From positions 1 to 64,000 of the forward strand of contig CAZGCI010000007.1 in assembly GCA_964524185.1 (NCBI GenBank): a stretch of DNA of 64,000 nucleotides, given 5' to 3'. A model generated the notes under the pieces. It saw only the letters and a program-made list of their open reading frames with translations, was not told the DNA's origin and searched no databases. Source of the stretch: Thiohalocapsa sp964524185 (lineage in GTDB: Bacteria; Pseudomonadota; Gammaproteobacteria; Chromatiales; Chromatiaceae). A program made the translations under genes and the position numbers. The first letter of the stretch is position 1. Each line of letters starts with the position of its first letter. Positions 1 to 8,510 of the stretch are shown here, piece after piece.

Positions 1-55
1 AGAACCTCAGCTTCCCAAGCTGATGACGTGGGTTCGATTCCCATCACCCGCTCCA
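1..55 (+). tRNA. tRNA-Gly (anticodon CCC), 3' part only
   Basis: The window opens inside a tRNA. The anticodon arm is visible as stem TCAGC/GCTGA around the loop TTCCCAA, giving anticodon CCC (glycine, codon GGG). It is followed by a short variable region, a T arm with the TTCGATT loop, the 3' acceptor strand CACCCGC, discriminator T and an encoded CCA ending at 55. The D arm and 5' acceptor strand lie upstream of the window. The retained part closely resembles the CCC-anticodon glycine tRNA of enterobacteria. Confidence 0.93.
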
Positions 56-72
56 ATGTCCCCGCCGTCACC

Positions 73-384
73 ATGCAGCGACTCTACCAGGCCGGCAACC
101 GCATCGAGGCCCAGCTGCTGAGCGACTTCCTCGACCGGCATCTGGTCGACAACACCATCCTCGGCGACTACCTCACGGGTGCCATCGGCGAGCTGCCTGC
201 GGACGTCTACCCGACCATCTGGATCGTGTACGACGACGACATCGACCGCGCGCGCGAGCTGCTTCAAGGCTTTTTGGACGATCGTCGCCGCGAGCCGAGT
301 CGCTCTTGGGTCTGTCGCGGCTGCGGCGAACTGGTGGACGGCAGCTTCGACCTCTGTTGGCGCTGCGGTGCTGAGCATCCATGA
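73..384 (+). CDS. DUF2007 protein with C-terminal zinc-ribbon-like cysteines
   Basis: Protein of 103 residues. The N-terminal two thirds match the DUF2007 family (annotated as putative signal-transducing protein) in the pattern RLYxAGNRIEAQLLSDFL and the following GDYLTGAIGELPA segment. The C terminus has two CxxC pairs at Cys81/84 and Cys95/98, which could bind zinc. ATG73 is chosen because it starts at the conserved MxRLY motif; an upstream in-frame start would lie inside the tRNA. Its stop overlaps the asmA start in ATGA at 381, so the two are probably translationally coupled. The biochemical function of the family is not known. Confidence 0.8.
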   Translation: MQRLYQAGNRIEAQLLSDFLDRHLVDNTILGDYLTGAIGELPADVYPTIWIVYDDDIDRARELLQGFLDDRRREPSRSWVCRGCGELVDGSFDLCWRCGAEHP

Positions 385-2462
385 GCGCCAAGACAGGAAC
401 ACGTGGGTTGGTGCGGGGCTGGTTCGTCGCCGGCGGGCTCTTCCTGCTGCTGGCAGCCCTGCTGGCCGTTGCCCCTGCGTTGGTGGATCGCGACGCCCTG
501 CGAGAGCGCCTCCAGGCGGAGGCCAGCCAAGCCCTGGGGTTGCCGGTGCAGGTGGCCGCCGTCTCTGAGCTGAGCCTCTTGCCTCGCCCGCGCATCGTAT
601 TGGGCTCGGTGCTCATTCTGTCCCGGGAGGGCCCCGCCGCAACGCCGCTTGTCGCCGCCGAAAGCCTACGGTTGGACCTCGCCCTGTGGCCGCTGCTGTT
701 GGGGCGCGCGGAGCCGGCGCTGCTGCAGGCGTCCGGCATCGATTCCCGCCTGCCGGGAGCGGTCGTCACTGCGACGCTGTGGCCGTGGGCCACGGCGCCG
801 GCGCTGGAGGTGCGGGACGCCGAGCTGACCTTGGACTATCCCGCAGGCGCCCGGCGTCTCGGTTGGCGCCTCTTCGAGAAGCCTACCCCGGTGCTGCAGG
901 CGGCCGGGACCGGGCCGCTTGCGATTGCCGCTGTGCTGCCGATGGAAGTGGCGCATGCGCCGGTTGCGGGCACACTGACCTTGGCTGCGCAGGCCGATAT
1001 CTCCAACCTGCCCATGCTGACACTCGCGCCGCTGCGCCTTGCAGGCACCGATCTGCGCCTCGGTGAGCTGCGCGAGCTCGCGCCGGTGCTGACCGCCGAG
1101 CGCGCGGTGCGCGACGCGGACGGCGCCTGGCGTTTCACCGGAGCCGCGCTGTCAGAAGGCAGCTTCGACGTGCGCGGAGATATCAGTCTTGCCCCCGCAC
1201 CCGCCACCGCGGCCCTGGCTGGAAGCACGGCGAGCGGCAGCCTGACACTTGCGCCGCTGGATCTGCGCCGCTGGCTCGCCCGCCACCTTGGCCGTCCGCT
1301 GCCGGGGCACTCAGACCGGCTGCGCTGTGTCGCCGCCGTCGGCGACTTCCGGCTGCGGGGCGACCAGCTGGAGGTCGCGCCGCTGGCCGCGCGTGTGGAC
1401 GCGAGCCACGCACGCGCCGCCGGGCGCTTCCAGCTCGGTCCCATACCCCGGGGGGCGGCGGCGCTGCGCCTGGATGGCTTGGACCTAGACCCTTACCTGA
1501 GCGCGTCGGACGCGGCAGCCGCGGACGATCCAGCAGCGTCGTGTGCGCCGGGCGCCGACGTGGCCGCCCACAGCCTGCCACAACCGGACACCCCGGCGCT
1601 GCCGACCACGGGTACCGATCCGGATCTCGTCCTGGATCTGCGTGCGGATGTCCTCGGGCTCGGCGGGCTCTCGTTTGGAGAACTGAGCGTCGCTGCCGCG
1701 CGACACGGCGCGCATGGCGTTGCGGATATCGCCGCAGACGCCTTCTATGCCGGCGCACTGACGGCGCGGATCGAGCAAACGCTGCGGCCGGCGCTGCCGC
1801 CTCAGCAACGGCTTTGGGCTGCTGTGAGCGGTGCCGATCTCGGGGCGATCTTGGCGGACGTGCAGGGCGAGCCGCAGGTCTCGGGGCGGTTGGATTTGAG
1901 CGCGGAGCTCGCCGCCGCGGGCAACGCGTTTGCAGCGCTCCGTGATGACCTGTCGGGCACCATCCGCTTACACCTCCAAGCCGGCAGACTCCCGGCGCTG
2001 GATCGTGCCGCGACTAGCTTTGGCCCGCTGCTAGCCATCATCGGACTCGAGGCGACGCCGGATATCTTCGCCGTCTCAGCCCTGAGCCTGAGCGCCGAGG
2101 GCCGCAATGGCGTGTTTCGCAGCCGCGACATCGATGGCCGTGCGCGGTTATTTACGCTGACCGGTGCCGGCAACCTGGACTTGCCGGCTGGCAGCCTCTC
2201 GGCCGACCTCATCTCGACCCTGGTGCAACCGCCCGACGGGCCAGACCTGAAGGGCTTGGCCGGCATCGAGGTGCCCATCCGGGTGGATGGCCCCATGGTC
2301 GCGCCGAAGCTGGATGTTCAGATCGGTCCCGCCGTAGCGGAGGCGGCACGGCGCGTTGCCCGCCGCCGCCTGGACCGCGATAGCAATATGCTGCAGCAGC
2401 TCGAAGACGCCACCGGCGTGCCAGGGCTGGAAGAGGGCCTGCGAAACCTGTTGGGGCTCTAG
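381..2462 (+). CDS. AsmA-family envelope protein
   Basis: Protein of 693 residues with a short cytoplasmic N terminus, one membrane segment at about residues 12-32, and a long periplasmic part. The N-terminal AsmA pattern is clear: after the membrane anchor comes LRERLQAEASQALGLPVQV, then a segment with RPRIVLGSV. The C terminus has the AsmA_2 features, including the region around FGPLLAIIGLEATPD. AsmA-like proteins are thought to act in lipid transport or outer-membrane homeostasis (family knowledge). The gene overlaps the DUF2007 gene by 4 bases and is followed 96 bases later by mutY. An asmA-mutY-yggX order is common in gammaproteobacteria. Confidence 0.87.
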   Translation: MSAKTGTRGLVRGWFVAGGLFLLLAALLAVAPALVDRDALRERLQAEASQALGLPVQVAAVSELSLLPRPRIVLGSVLILSREGPAATPLVAAESLRLDLALWPLLLGRAEPALLQASGIDSRLPGAVVTATLWPWATAPALEVRDAELTLDYPAGARRLGWRLFEKPTPVLQAAGTGPLAIAAVLPMEVAHAPVAGTLTLAAQADISNLPMLTLAPLRLAGTDLRLGELRELAPVLTAERAVRDADGAWRFTGAALSEGSFDVRGDISLAPAPATAALAGSTASGSLTLAPLDLRRWLARHLGRPLPGHSDRLRCVAAVGDFRLRGDQLEVAPLAARVDASHARAAGRFQLGPIPRGAAALRLDGLDLDPYLSASDAAAADDPAASCAPGADVAAHSLPQPDTPALPTTGTDPDLVLDLRADVLGLGGLSFGELSVAAARHGAHGVADIAADAFYAGALTARIEQTLRPALPPQQRLWAAVSGADLGAILADVQGEPQVSGRLDLSAELAAAGNAFAALRDDLSGTIRLHLQAGRLPALDRAATSFGPLLAIIGLEATPDIFAVSALSLSAEGRNGVFRSRDIDGRARLFTLTGAGNLDLPAGSLSADLISTLVQPPDGPDLKGLAGIEVPIRVDGPMVAPKLDVQIGPAVAEAARRVARRRLDRDSNMLQQLEDATGVPGLEEGLRNLLGL

Positions 2463-2558
2463 GGCGATGTCTGTCCTGCTCGTGCGCAGACCCAGGTTGC
2501 ATGCCGCAACGGTGAGCGGGCATCGTCACGCTCCCTGAGACCAGGCGGCAGGCGACAC

Positions 2559-3737
2559 ATGCAAGAGTCCGCAAGCCCAGTGGATTCGCTCGGGGCGCTG
2601 TCCGACGAGTCGTGGGAGCCGGCCGGCTTCGCGGCCGCGTTGTTGGCCTGGTTCGACGCGCACGGGCGCAAAGACCTACCCTGGCAGCGGCCGGCGACGC
2701 CTTACCGGGTCTGGGTCTCCGAGGTTATGCTGCAGCAGACCCAGGTGGCCGTCGTCGTGCCGTACTTCGAGCGGTTCATGGCGCGCTTCCCGGAGCTGCC
2801 GGCGCTGGCGGCGGCTGATCTGGATGCAGTGCTGCATCTCTGGTCAGGGCTCGGCTATTACGCCCGGGGGCGCAACCTCCATCGCGCCGCCGGACTGGTG
2901 ATGGCCGAGCACGGCGGTGAGCTACCTCGGGCGCTGGCGGCGCTCATGGCCCTGCCCGGCATTGGCCGCTCCACGGCGGGGGCCATCCGTTCCCTGGCCT
3001 ATGGCGAGCGCGAGGCCATCCTCGACGGCAACTGCAAGCGGGTACTCGCCCGCTGTTTCGCCGTGCCGGGCTGGCCCGGCCGGAGCGAGGTACTGGCAGC
3101 GCTTTGGCAGCTCGCCGAGCTGCTGACGCCGAGCTTACGCGTGGCCGCCTATAACCAGGCAATGATGGATTTGGGCGCCACGCTCTGCACCCGCACCGCA
3201 CCGGCCTGTGGTCGCTGCCCGCTCGCGGCACGCTGCATGGCGCTGCAGCGCGGTAGGCAACGCGCCTTCCCGGCCCCGCGGCCGCGACGCGACAGCCCGG
3301 TGCGGCGCACCCGCATGCTGCTGGCGGTGGCGCCTGACGGCTCCCTGCTGTTGGAGCGCCGTCCACCCGCCGGTGTTTGGGGTGGGCTATGGGTGCCGCC
3401 GGCGCTTGCGGCGAGCGAGCTGGAGCGGCCGCTCGGCGAGGCCGCCGTTGACTGGTGCCGGGAACGGCTGGGTGTCGACCTCGCGCGGCTTGAAATGCTG
3501 CCCCCGCGCAGGCATTCCTTCACGCACTTTCAGCTCGACATCGACGCCGCGCTGCTGCACCTGGCAAAGGCACCGGCTCGTCTCGAGGACGAGCCGGCGG
3601 CGGCCTGGGTCGATCCCATGCAACCAGGCGATCTGGGCCTGCCGGCACCGATTCGACGGCTGCTGGCGGATGCCGCGGGGCAGCTGCGCCAAGACGGTGA
3701 CAACAACGCATCCCACGACAACGGAGAAGCACAATGA
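2559..3737 (+). CDS. mutY: Adenine DNA glycosylase MutY
   Basis: Protein of 392 residues that removes adenine mispaired with 8-oxoguanine. All expected parts are present: the catalytic Glu at about residue 55 in SEVMLQQTQ, the helix-hairpin-helix LPGIGRSTAGAI (about 132-143), the catalytic Asp156 in ILDGNCKRV, and the [4Fe-4S] ligands Cys210, 217, 220 and 226 in C-X6-C-X2-C-X5-C spacing. A C-terminal Nudix-like domain that recognises 8-oxoG follows, with the HSFTHF segment. The stop overlaps the yggX start (ATGA at 3734), giving the mutY-yggX pair also found in E. coli. Confidence 0.96.
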   Translation: MQESASPVDSLGALSDESWEPAGFAAALLAWFDAHGRKDLPWQRPATPYRVWVSEVMLQQTQVAVVVPYFERFMARFPELPALAAADLDAVLHLWSGLGYYARGRNLHRAAGLVMAEHGGELPRALAALMALPGIGRSTAGAIRSLAYGEREAILDGNCKRVLARCFAVPGWPGRSEVLAALWQLAELLTPSLRVAAYNQAMMDLGATLCTRTAPACGRCPLAARCMALQRGRQRAFPAPRPRRDSPVRRTRMLLAVAPDGSLLLERRPPAGVWGGLWVPPALAASELERPLGEAAVDWCRERLGVDLARLEMLPPRRHSFTHFQLDIDAALLHLAKAPARLEDEPAAAWVDPMQPGDLGLPAPIRRLLADAAGQLRQDGDNNASHDNGEAQ

Positions 3738-4006
3738 CGCGAATGGTCAACTGCGTGAAGCTCGGCCGCGAGGCGGAGGGTTTGGCACGCCAGCCTTACC
3801 CCGGTGAGATCGGCAAGCGTGTGTTCGAGCATGTCTCGAAGCAGGCCTGGAGTGACTGGCTCAAGCATCAGACCATGCTCATCAACGAGAACCGCCTGAG
3901 CCCGATGGACCCCAAGGCGCGCAAGTTTCTCGAAGAGCAGATGGAGAAGTATTTCTTCGGTGAGGGCGCCGTGATGCCCGAGGGCTATGTCCCGCCGAAG
4001 CAGTGA
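3734..4006 (+). CDS. yggX: YggX-type oxidative-damage-protection / iron-trafficking protein
   Basis: Protein of 90 residues that matches YggX along its whole length: MVNCVKLGREAEGL at the start with the conserved Cys7, then the helix with AWSDWLKHQTMLINENRL, and a C terminus ending in the EKYFFGEG region. YggX helps protect Fe-S clusters from oxidative damage and takes part in Fe(II) handling (family knowledge). It is translationally coupled to mutY. It is convergent with lspA; 57 bases separate the two stops. Confidence 0.96.
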   Translation: MTRMVNCVKLGREAEGLARQPYPGEIGKRVFEHVSKQAWSDWLKHQTMLINENRLSPMDPKARKFLEEQMEKYFFGEGAVMPEGYVPPKQ

Positions 4007-4063
4007 GTTCGCCCGGCGGGCAATCGTCCCGCCAGCCGCCTCGGCGCCGCCGGCAGGAGCGGC

Positions 4064-4564
4064 TCAACGCTCTGCGCCGGCGCCCTCTGTGCGCTGGCCG
4101 CGCAGGCTTTCGATCAGCAATAGCGCTACTCCGATGGAGATGGCACTGTCCGCCACGTTGAAGGCAGGCCAGGGGTTAAACAGCGCGAGTGGGACGAAGG
4201 GCAGGTAGACCTGAAGGAAGTCGACCACATGGCCGTGCAACACGCGGTCGATGAGGTTGCCGACGGCGCCGCCGACAATGAGCGCAAGCCCCGCGGCGAG
4301 CCAGTGCTCTTGGGCCTTGAGACGCAGCAGCCACGCCACGAGCACGACGGTCACCGCCAGCGCAAAGGCGGTAAACAGCCAACGCTGCCAGCCGCCCGCC
4401 TCCGCAAGAATGCTGAAAGCGGCGCCGGTGTTGAACATCAACGTGAGGTTGACGTTGGGAATCAGCGCGACGACCTCGTAGGGCTCCAGGGCCGAGAGCA
4501 CCGACCACTTGCTGGCCTGATCCAGCAGCAGCACGACGATGGAGAGCCAGAGCCAACGCTTCAC
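4064..4564 (-). CDS. lspA: Lipoprotein signal peptidase LspA
   Basis: Membrane aspartyl protease of 166 residues that cleaves the signal peptide of diacylglyceryl-prolipoproteins. Four hydrophobic segments are visible. The family motifs include NLTLMFNTGAAFS, GNLIDRVLHGHVVDF with catalytic Asp115, and FNVADSAISIG with catalytic Asp139. The GTG at 4564 (VKRWLWLS) is chosen because it gives the normal length; the open frame continues upstream but encodes low-complexity Arg/Pro sequence. There is no ileS or ribF next to it, unlike E. coli. Confidence 0.93.
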   Translation of the reverse strand: MKRWLWLSIVVLLLDQASKWSVLSALEPYEVVALIPNVNLTLMFNTGAAFSILAEAGGWQRWLFTAFALAVTVVLVAWLLRLKAQEHWLAAGLALIVGGAVGNLIDRVLHGHVVDFLQVYLPFVPLALFNPWPAFNVADSAISIGVALLLIESLRGQRTEGAGAER

Positions 4565-4703
4565 GATCGCAGTATTCGGGCGCAGGGAAATGGGCCGCGC
4601 ATTGTCGCGGGCTTGGCGCGGTTTGGCTAGAGGCCGCGCCGATGGTTTGGGTTTAGCGCGAGGCCTGAGGCTGCGGACCAGGGCTTGTGATAAGCGCTTG
4701 TGA

Positions 4704-5641
4704 TTAGGGCTTGGGGTCCGGCCCGGAGCTGGCATCCGCGGCGACGTCGACGGGGGTGAGCTCGATGGGGGCTTGCGCGCCGAGCCCCGCAGCGCGGGTG
4801 GCCAGCACGTCGATGAACCGCGGATGCTCGCCCATGAGCTGCGTGATTTGCACATTCAGACCCGGATATTTGGCTTCCGCAGCTGTCACGATCTCTGCAA
4901 TGTCGCCGGCGGCGCCGGCATGCCGGCCGGGTGAGATGAACTGCATCGCGAGTATCACGTCTCGGGGGCTTTGCGGCGATGCGCTGCCGCCGACCTCGTC
5001 GAGAACCTCGGCCAGCAGGCGGCCGTTGAAGGCGTAGTCGGGACCTTCCCGGCGCTCCATGACGGCCTCGGCGACGCCGATTTTGGTGCCGACGCGTTGC
5101 TCGAGCAGCGCCGCCAAAGCCTCCGCCAGCCAGTGTCGCACCGCGGTCACCGCGGGCAGTGGCGAACCATGGTCCACCAACAGGACGTCCACTGAGCTTG
5201 GCTGCCGCGAGCCGAGTGCGGCGCACACATGGTCCGCCAAGATTTGCGCCAGCAGTGGCTCGCCAGCGGGCAGGGGGCAGAGGGCCTCGGCCACACGGAC
5301 CTCCAGGGGGCCGACCTCGGNNNNNNNNNNTCAAAGACGCCATCCGTTCCGCAGTGAACGCCGGCGATCTCCGGCACGAAGGCGCTGATGGCGCGGCTGG
5401 GCCCGAAGAACAATGGCACGATATCGAAGCGGTGCGCTCCGGCGTCCACCTGTGCACGCAGGAAGGGGTCCAACGTCTGCGCGGGTCGGCCCTCCAGGTC
5501 CGCGGGCGGGATACGCGATGCGTGCAGGGCCGAGACGGGCTGCACCTCGGTGCCCAGACGCTCACCTAAGTGGCGAGCCATGCGGCGGAGGTTCAGGGTG
5601 GCGGCGGGGCGACGGGAGCCGTTGTCGAGCAGAATCAGCAT
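4704..5641 (-). CDS. CbiX-like protein with two domains, interrupted by the assembly gap
   Basis: Two open stretches on the minus strand flank the N run and look like one gene. The upstream part starts at ATG5641 with LILLDNGSRRPAATLNL, followed by PLFFGPSRAISAFVPEIAG. The downstream part contains VDVLLVDHGSPLPAVTAV and AMQFISPGRHAGAAGDIAE. Both carry the (L/V)DxGS strand of the CbiX/SirB chelatase fold, so the protein is a tandem CbiX-domain type. The two halves are in different frames across the 10 N, but the true gap length is unknown, so a frameshift cannot be inferred. CbiX enzymes insert metal into sirohydrochlorin; the role of this two-domain type is uncertain. An alternative start lies at 5677. 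Confidence 0.68.
5321..5330. other. Assembly gap (10 N)
   Basis: Ten consecutive N characters inside the CbiX-like gene. A round number of N usually stands for a scaffold join of unknown length, so bases may be missing here and the reading frame across it is not informative. Confidence 0.98.
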
Positions 5642-5677
5642 GGCGGCTGTCGGGGCTTCTTCACACGACGCTGTCAA

Positions 5678-6004
5678 TCATACGGGCCTAGATTGCTTGA
5701 CCGCGCCAGATGTTTGCAGATGGGTTTCCCGCACGCCGTCGTATGTTAGGCGCCGGCAGGCGGAAAGGGCCGAGGCGCACCCGCTGATGCTAGGACTGTG
5801 CGTCTAAGCCTTGGCCCTCGGCCCCGGCCAGTGAGCGACCCGCCGGCGTGCCGACGCCCGAGTCGCTCGCCGGTCTGAGCTGCCCCCCTATTAGTGGAGG
5901 CAGCGACCCGCCGATGCCAGGGTCGGTGGCTTGGCGGTGGTCATGGCGGCCCATTGGCTCCCCGCCGACCCTGTGTCGCGTGCAGGGCGGCTCTGCGCTT
6001 TGGC
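5678..6004. other. Intergenic region between the CbiX-like gene and the FAD oxidase
   Basis: About 330 bases with no convincing gene. It should hold the promoter of the leftward CbiX-like gene at its left end. It contains an inverted repeat, GAGCGAC at 5833-5839 and GTCGCTC at 5862-5868, downstream of the leftward FAD oxidase gene, where it could help end transcription. No T tract follows, so this is only a suggestion. Confidence 0.4.
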
Positions 6005-7429
6005 TCACTGGACCAGGGGCAAGCCCTTACCCGGATTCAGGATACCGTTGGGATCGAACTGGCGTTTGATCGCACGCATGAGGTCGAGCGCCACCGGGTC
6101 CAGCTCCCGATTCACGAAGTCGCGTTTCTCGAGCCCCACGCCATGCTCCCCCGACAGGGTACCGCCGAGTGTGACGACGAGGTCGAATACGGCGCTCAAG
6201 CAAGCCGCTGCCCGGGCCATTTCGTCGGGGTCGTCAGGATTGACCAGCAGGTTCACGTGGATGTTGCCGTTGCCGGCGTGGCCAAAGTTGACGATGGTGA
6301 TGGCGTGCGCGCGGGAGAGCTCCTCCAGCCGGTCGATAAAGACGGCAATACGGCCCACCGGCACCACCACGTCCTCGTTGATCTTCTTCGGCGCCACGTG
6401 GCGCAGTGCCGGGGACAAGGCCTTACGCGTGCGCCAGAGGGCGGCGATCTCGGCCGCGTCGGCCGCGATGGCGAGCTCGATCAGCCCCTGGGTGCGCGCA
6501 GCAGCCCCGACCGCAGCCGCAGCCGCCTCGACGCAGGTCGCCGGGCCGTCGACCTCGATCATGAGCAACGCGCCGGTGCCGTCCGGCACACTGAGGTCCG
6601 AGAAGCGGCGCACCATGTCGATGGCGGCGCCGTCCATGAACTCCAGTGCGCATGGCGTGATGGGTTGGGCCATGATGGCAGTCACCGCCGCGGCGGCGCT
6701 GTGGATGTCCCGGTAGGTGGCGCGCAGGGTGCGCTTCGCCTCCGGCAGCGGGGTGAGCTTGAGCGTCGCTTGGGTGACCAGGGCCAGCGTGCCCTCTGAG
6801 CCGATGATCAAACGAGTGAGGTCGTAGCCGACGACGCCCTTGGTGGTGAGCACACCCGTGCGCAGCATGTCGCCGGCGCCGGTGATGGCCGTTAGCCCAA
6901 GGGTGTTCTCCCGCGGTGTGCCGTACTTGACGGCCTTGGGGCCAGCGGCGTTGTACGCGAGGTTGCCGCCGATGGTGCAGACGGCGGCGCTGGTGGGATC
7001 AGGCGGCCAAAAGAAGCCGTGCTCGGCCGCGGCGCGCTGAAGATCGTCGTTCACCACGCCGGGCTCCACCACCGCGAGTCGGTTTGCGGGGTCGATGGCG
7101 AGGATGCGGTTCATCCGCTCGAAGGACACCACGATGCCGCCCGGCTCCGGCACCGTAGCACCCGTGGTGCCAGTGCCGAGCCCGCGGGCGGTGAGGGGAA
7201 TGCGATGCGCATTGCAGATGCGCACCACTGCCGCGGTCTCCTCGGCGTTGTGTACGAAGGCCACCGCCTGCGGCAGGCACTGGCGGCGGCTGTTGTCGTA
7301 GCCGTAGGGCCAGCAGTCCGCGGGGTCGGTGAGTAAGGCGTCGTCGCGGAGGGCTTGCGCTAGCGCCCGCCGTGCCGGGTCGGATAGTGTCGGCGCCTTA
7401 GCGTGGGCGTTTGGGCTCAATGTACTCAA
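6005..7429 (-). CDS. GlcD/D-lactate-dehydrogenase-type FAD-binding oxidoreductase
   Basis: Protein of 474 residues of the PCMH-type FAD-binding family (GlcD, Dld and relatives). The FAD-binding half has TARGLGTGTTGATVPEPGGI and GGNLAYNAAGPKAVKYG. The C-terminal FAD-oxidase domain has NFGHAGNGNIHVNL and LSGEHGVGLEKRDF, with the His residues typical of substrate and FAD contacts. It probably oxidises a 2-hydroxy acid such as D-lactate or glycolate and passes electrons to quinone or cytochrome; the substrate cannot be read from sequence. Its start overlaps the BON gene by 32 bases. It is the last gene of the leftward lpoA-yraN-BON-oxidase run, an unusual partner there. Confidence 0.9.
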   Translation of the reverse strand: MSTLSPNAHAKAPTLSDPARRALAQALRDDALLTDPADCWPYGYDNSRRQCLPQAVAFVHNAEETAAVVRICNAHRIPLTARGLGTGTTGATVPEPGGIVVSFERMNRILAIDPANRLAVVEPGVVNDDLQRAAAEHGFFWPPDPTSAAVCTIGGNLAYNAAGPKAVKYGTPRENTLGLTAITGAGDMLRTGVLTTKGVVGYDLTRLIIGSEGTLALVTQATLKLTPLPEAKRTLRATYRDIHSAAAAVTAIMAQPITPCALEFMDGAAIDMVRRFSDLSVPDGTGALLMIEVDGPATCVEAAAAAVGAAARTQGLIELAIAADAAEIAALWRTRKALSPALRHVAPKKINEDVVVPVGRIAVFIDRLEELSRAHAITIVNFGHAGNGNIHVNLLVNPDDPDEMARAAACLSAVFDLVVTLGGTLSGEHGVGLEKRDFVNRELDPVALDLMRAIKRQFDPNGILNPGKGLPLVQ

Positions 7430-8021
7430 AGATCTTCACCACGCGCGCAACGCCCGGAATACGGCGCACCTTCTCGGCGGTGGCCTCGCCCTCTTCCGGC
7501 GTCACGAGGCCCATCAGGTAAACGACACCATTGTTGGTGACCACCTTGACCCGCAGGGCGTCGAACCCGGGTAGGTTGATGGACTGGATGGCCAGCTTGG
7601 CCCGAGACGTGAGCAGGGTGTCCCTGCCCATCTGCCCAAGACCCAACGCCGGGCCAATCTCTGCCTCGTTATGGACCTCCTTCACCTTGGGGAGTTGCGC
7701 CACGACGCGCGCGAAGCGATCGGCGATCTGCGCGGTCTCTGCCTGACCCGTGATGAGTGCCGTGTGGTTGTAGCTGGTGACCCTCAGCTGGCTCTGCCCG
7801 CTGATGTCCGGGTTCTTCAGGTAGGCATCTCGGGCCTGCAGCTCGATCAGTTCATCGTCGAGGACCACATCAGCGCTGCGTCGGTCATAGACCACCGCGG
7901 CGCCGTACGTCGCGCCCGCCACCACCAGGGGCGCACAACCGGGCAGCGCCGTGGTAGCGGCCAGCGCGGCCATTAGGAGTGCGGCGCTGCCGCGCAGATG
8001 CGAGGGCAAGGTTTCGGTCAT
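7398..8021 (-). CDS. BON-domain outer-membrane lipoprotein (DolP/YraP-like)
   Basis: Protein of 207 residues with a lipoprotein signal peptide (about residues 1-29, lipobox LPGC) followed by two BON domains. The first is around the RVTSYNHTALITGQAE segment and the second around LRVKVVTNNGVVYLMGLV. This matches DolP (YraP), which supports outer-membrane integrity and BAM function in enterobacteria (family knowledge). ATG8021 overlaps the yraN stop in ATGA. In E. coli, diaA lies between yraN and dolP; here it is absent. Confidence 0.9.
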   Translation of the reverse strand: MTETLPSHLRGSAALLMAALAATTALPGCAPLVVAGATYGAAVVYDRRSADVVLDDELIELQARDAYLKNPDISGQSQLRVTSYNHTALITGQAETAQIADRFARVVAQLPKVKEVHNEAEIGPALGLGQMGRDTLLTSRAKLAIQSINLPGFDALRVKVVTNNGVVYLMGLVTPEEGEATAEKVRRIPGVARVVKIFEYIEPKRPR

Positions 8022-8386
8022 GGGGCAGCTCCGTCGAAGGCGTGCCGAATCCACTGCACCCGGTCGCGGGCGCCGATGGCCACCACGTCGAAGCGGCAGG
8101 GCAGATCCGTCGGATGTCGACTCAGATAATACCCCGCAGCGGCCACCAGCCGCGCCTGCTTATGTCGGTCGACGCTGGCAGCGGCGCCGCCGAAGCGATT
8201 GCTCGCGCGATAGCGCACCTCGACGAACACCAAGGTGCCGCCGTCGCGCATGACGAGGTCCAGCTCGCCCTGGCGGCAGCGCACGTTAGCGGCGATGAAC
8301 GTGAGCCCTTGCGCCTCCAGGTGCCTGCGAGCGAGAAGTTCGTGTTGCGCCCCGGTGGCGCGTTGATTGCGGCTCAAGCCGAACAT
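8018..8386 (-). CDS. yraN: UPF0102 family protein YraN
   Basis: Protein of 122 residues of the UPF0102 family, which has a restriction-endonuclease-like (Holliday-junction-resolvase-like) fold. The nuclease-like pattern is visible as GELDLVMRDGGTLVFVEVRYR, with Glu, Asp and the ExR that form a possible metal site. RCRQGELD and the later FDVVAI are also typical. It lies between lpoA (upstream on the same strand, 124 bases) and the BON lipoprotein (4-base overlap), the classic lpoA-yraN setting. No enzyme activity is firmly established for the family. Confidence 0.93.
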   Translation of the reverse strand: MFGLSRNQRATGAQHELLARRHLEAQGLTFIAANVRCRQGELDLVMRDGGTLVFVEVRYRASNRFGGAAASVDRHKQARLVAAAGYYLSRHPTDLPCRFDVVAIGARDRVQWIRHAFDGAAP

Positions 8387-8510
8387 GTTCAGGGGGCCGC
8401 TGTAGCTGGCGCGGCCTTATGCCTGCGGCAGTGGGCGCCGGGCGGTGCGCTGGCGCCCGTGGACCCATGCGCCAGCGGCCGAGGGCGCCGGCGCTGTAGG
8501 GAGCGATCGC

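Noticed and set aside
5139..5677. Apparent frameshift in the CbiX-like gene
   Set aside because: The frame changes exactly at the 10-N run, whose true length is unknown, so it cannot be taken as a mutation.
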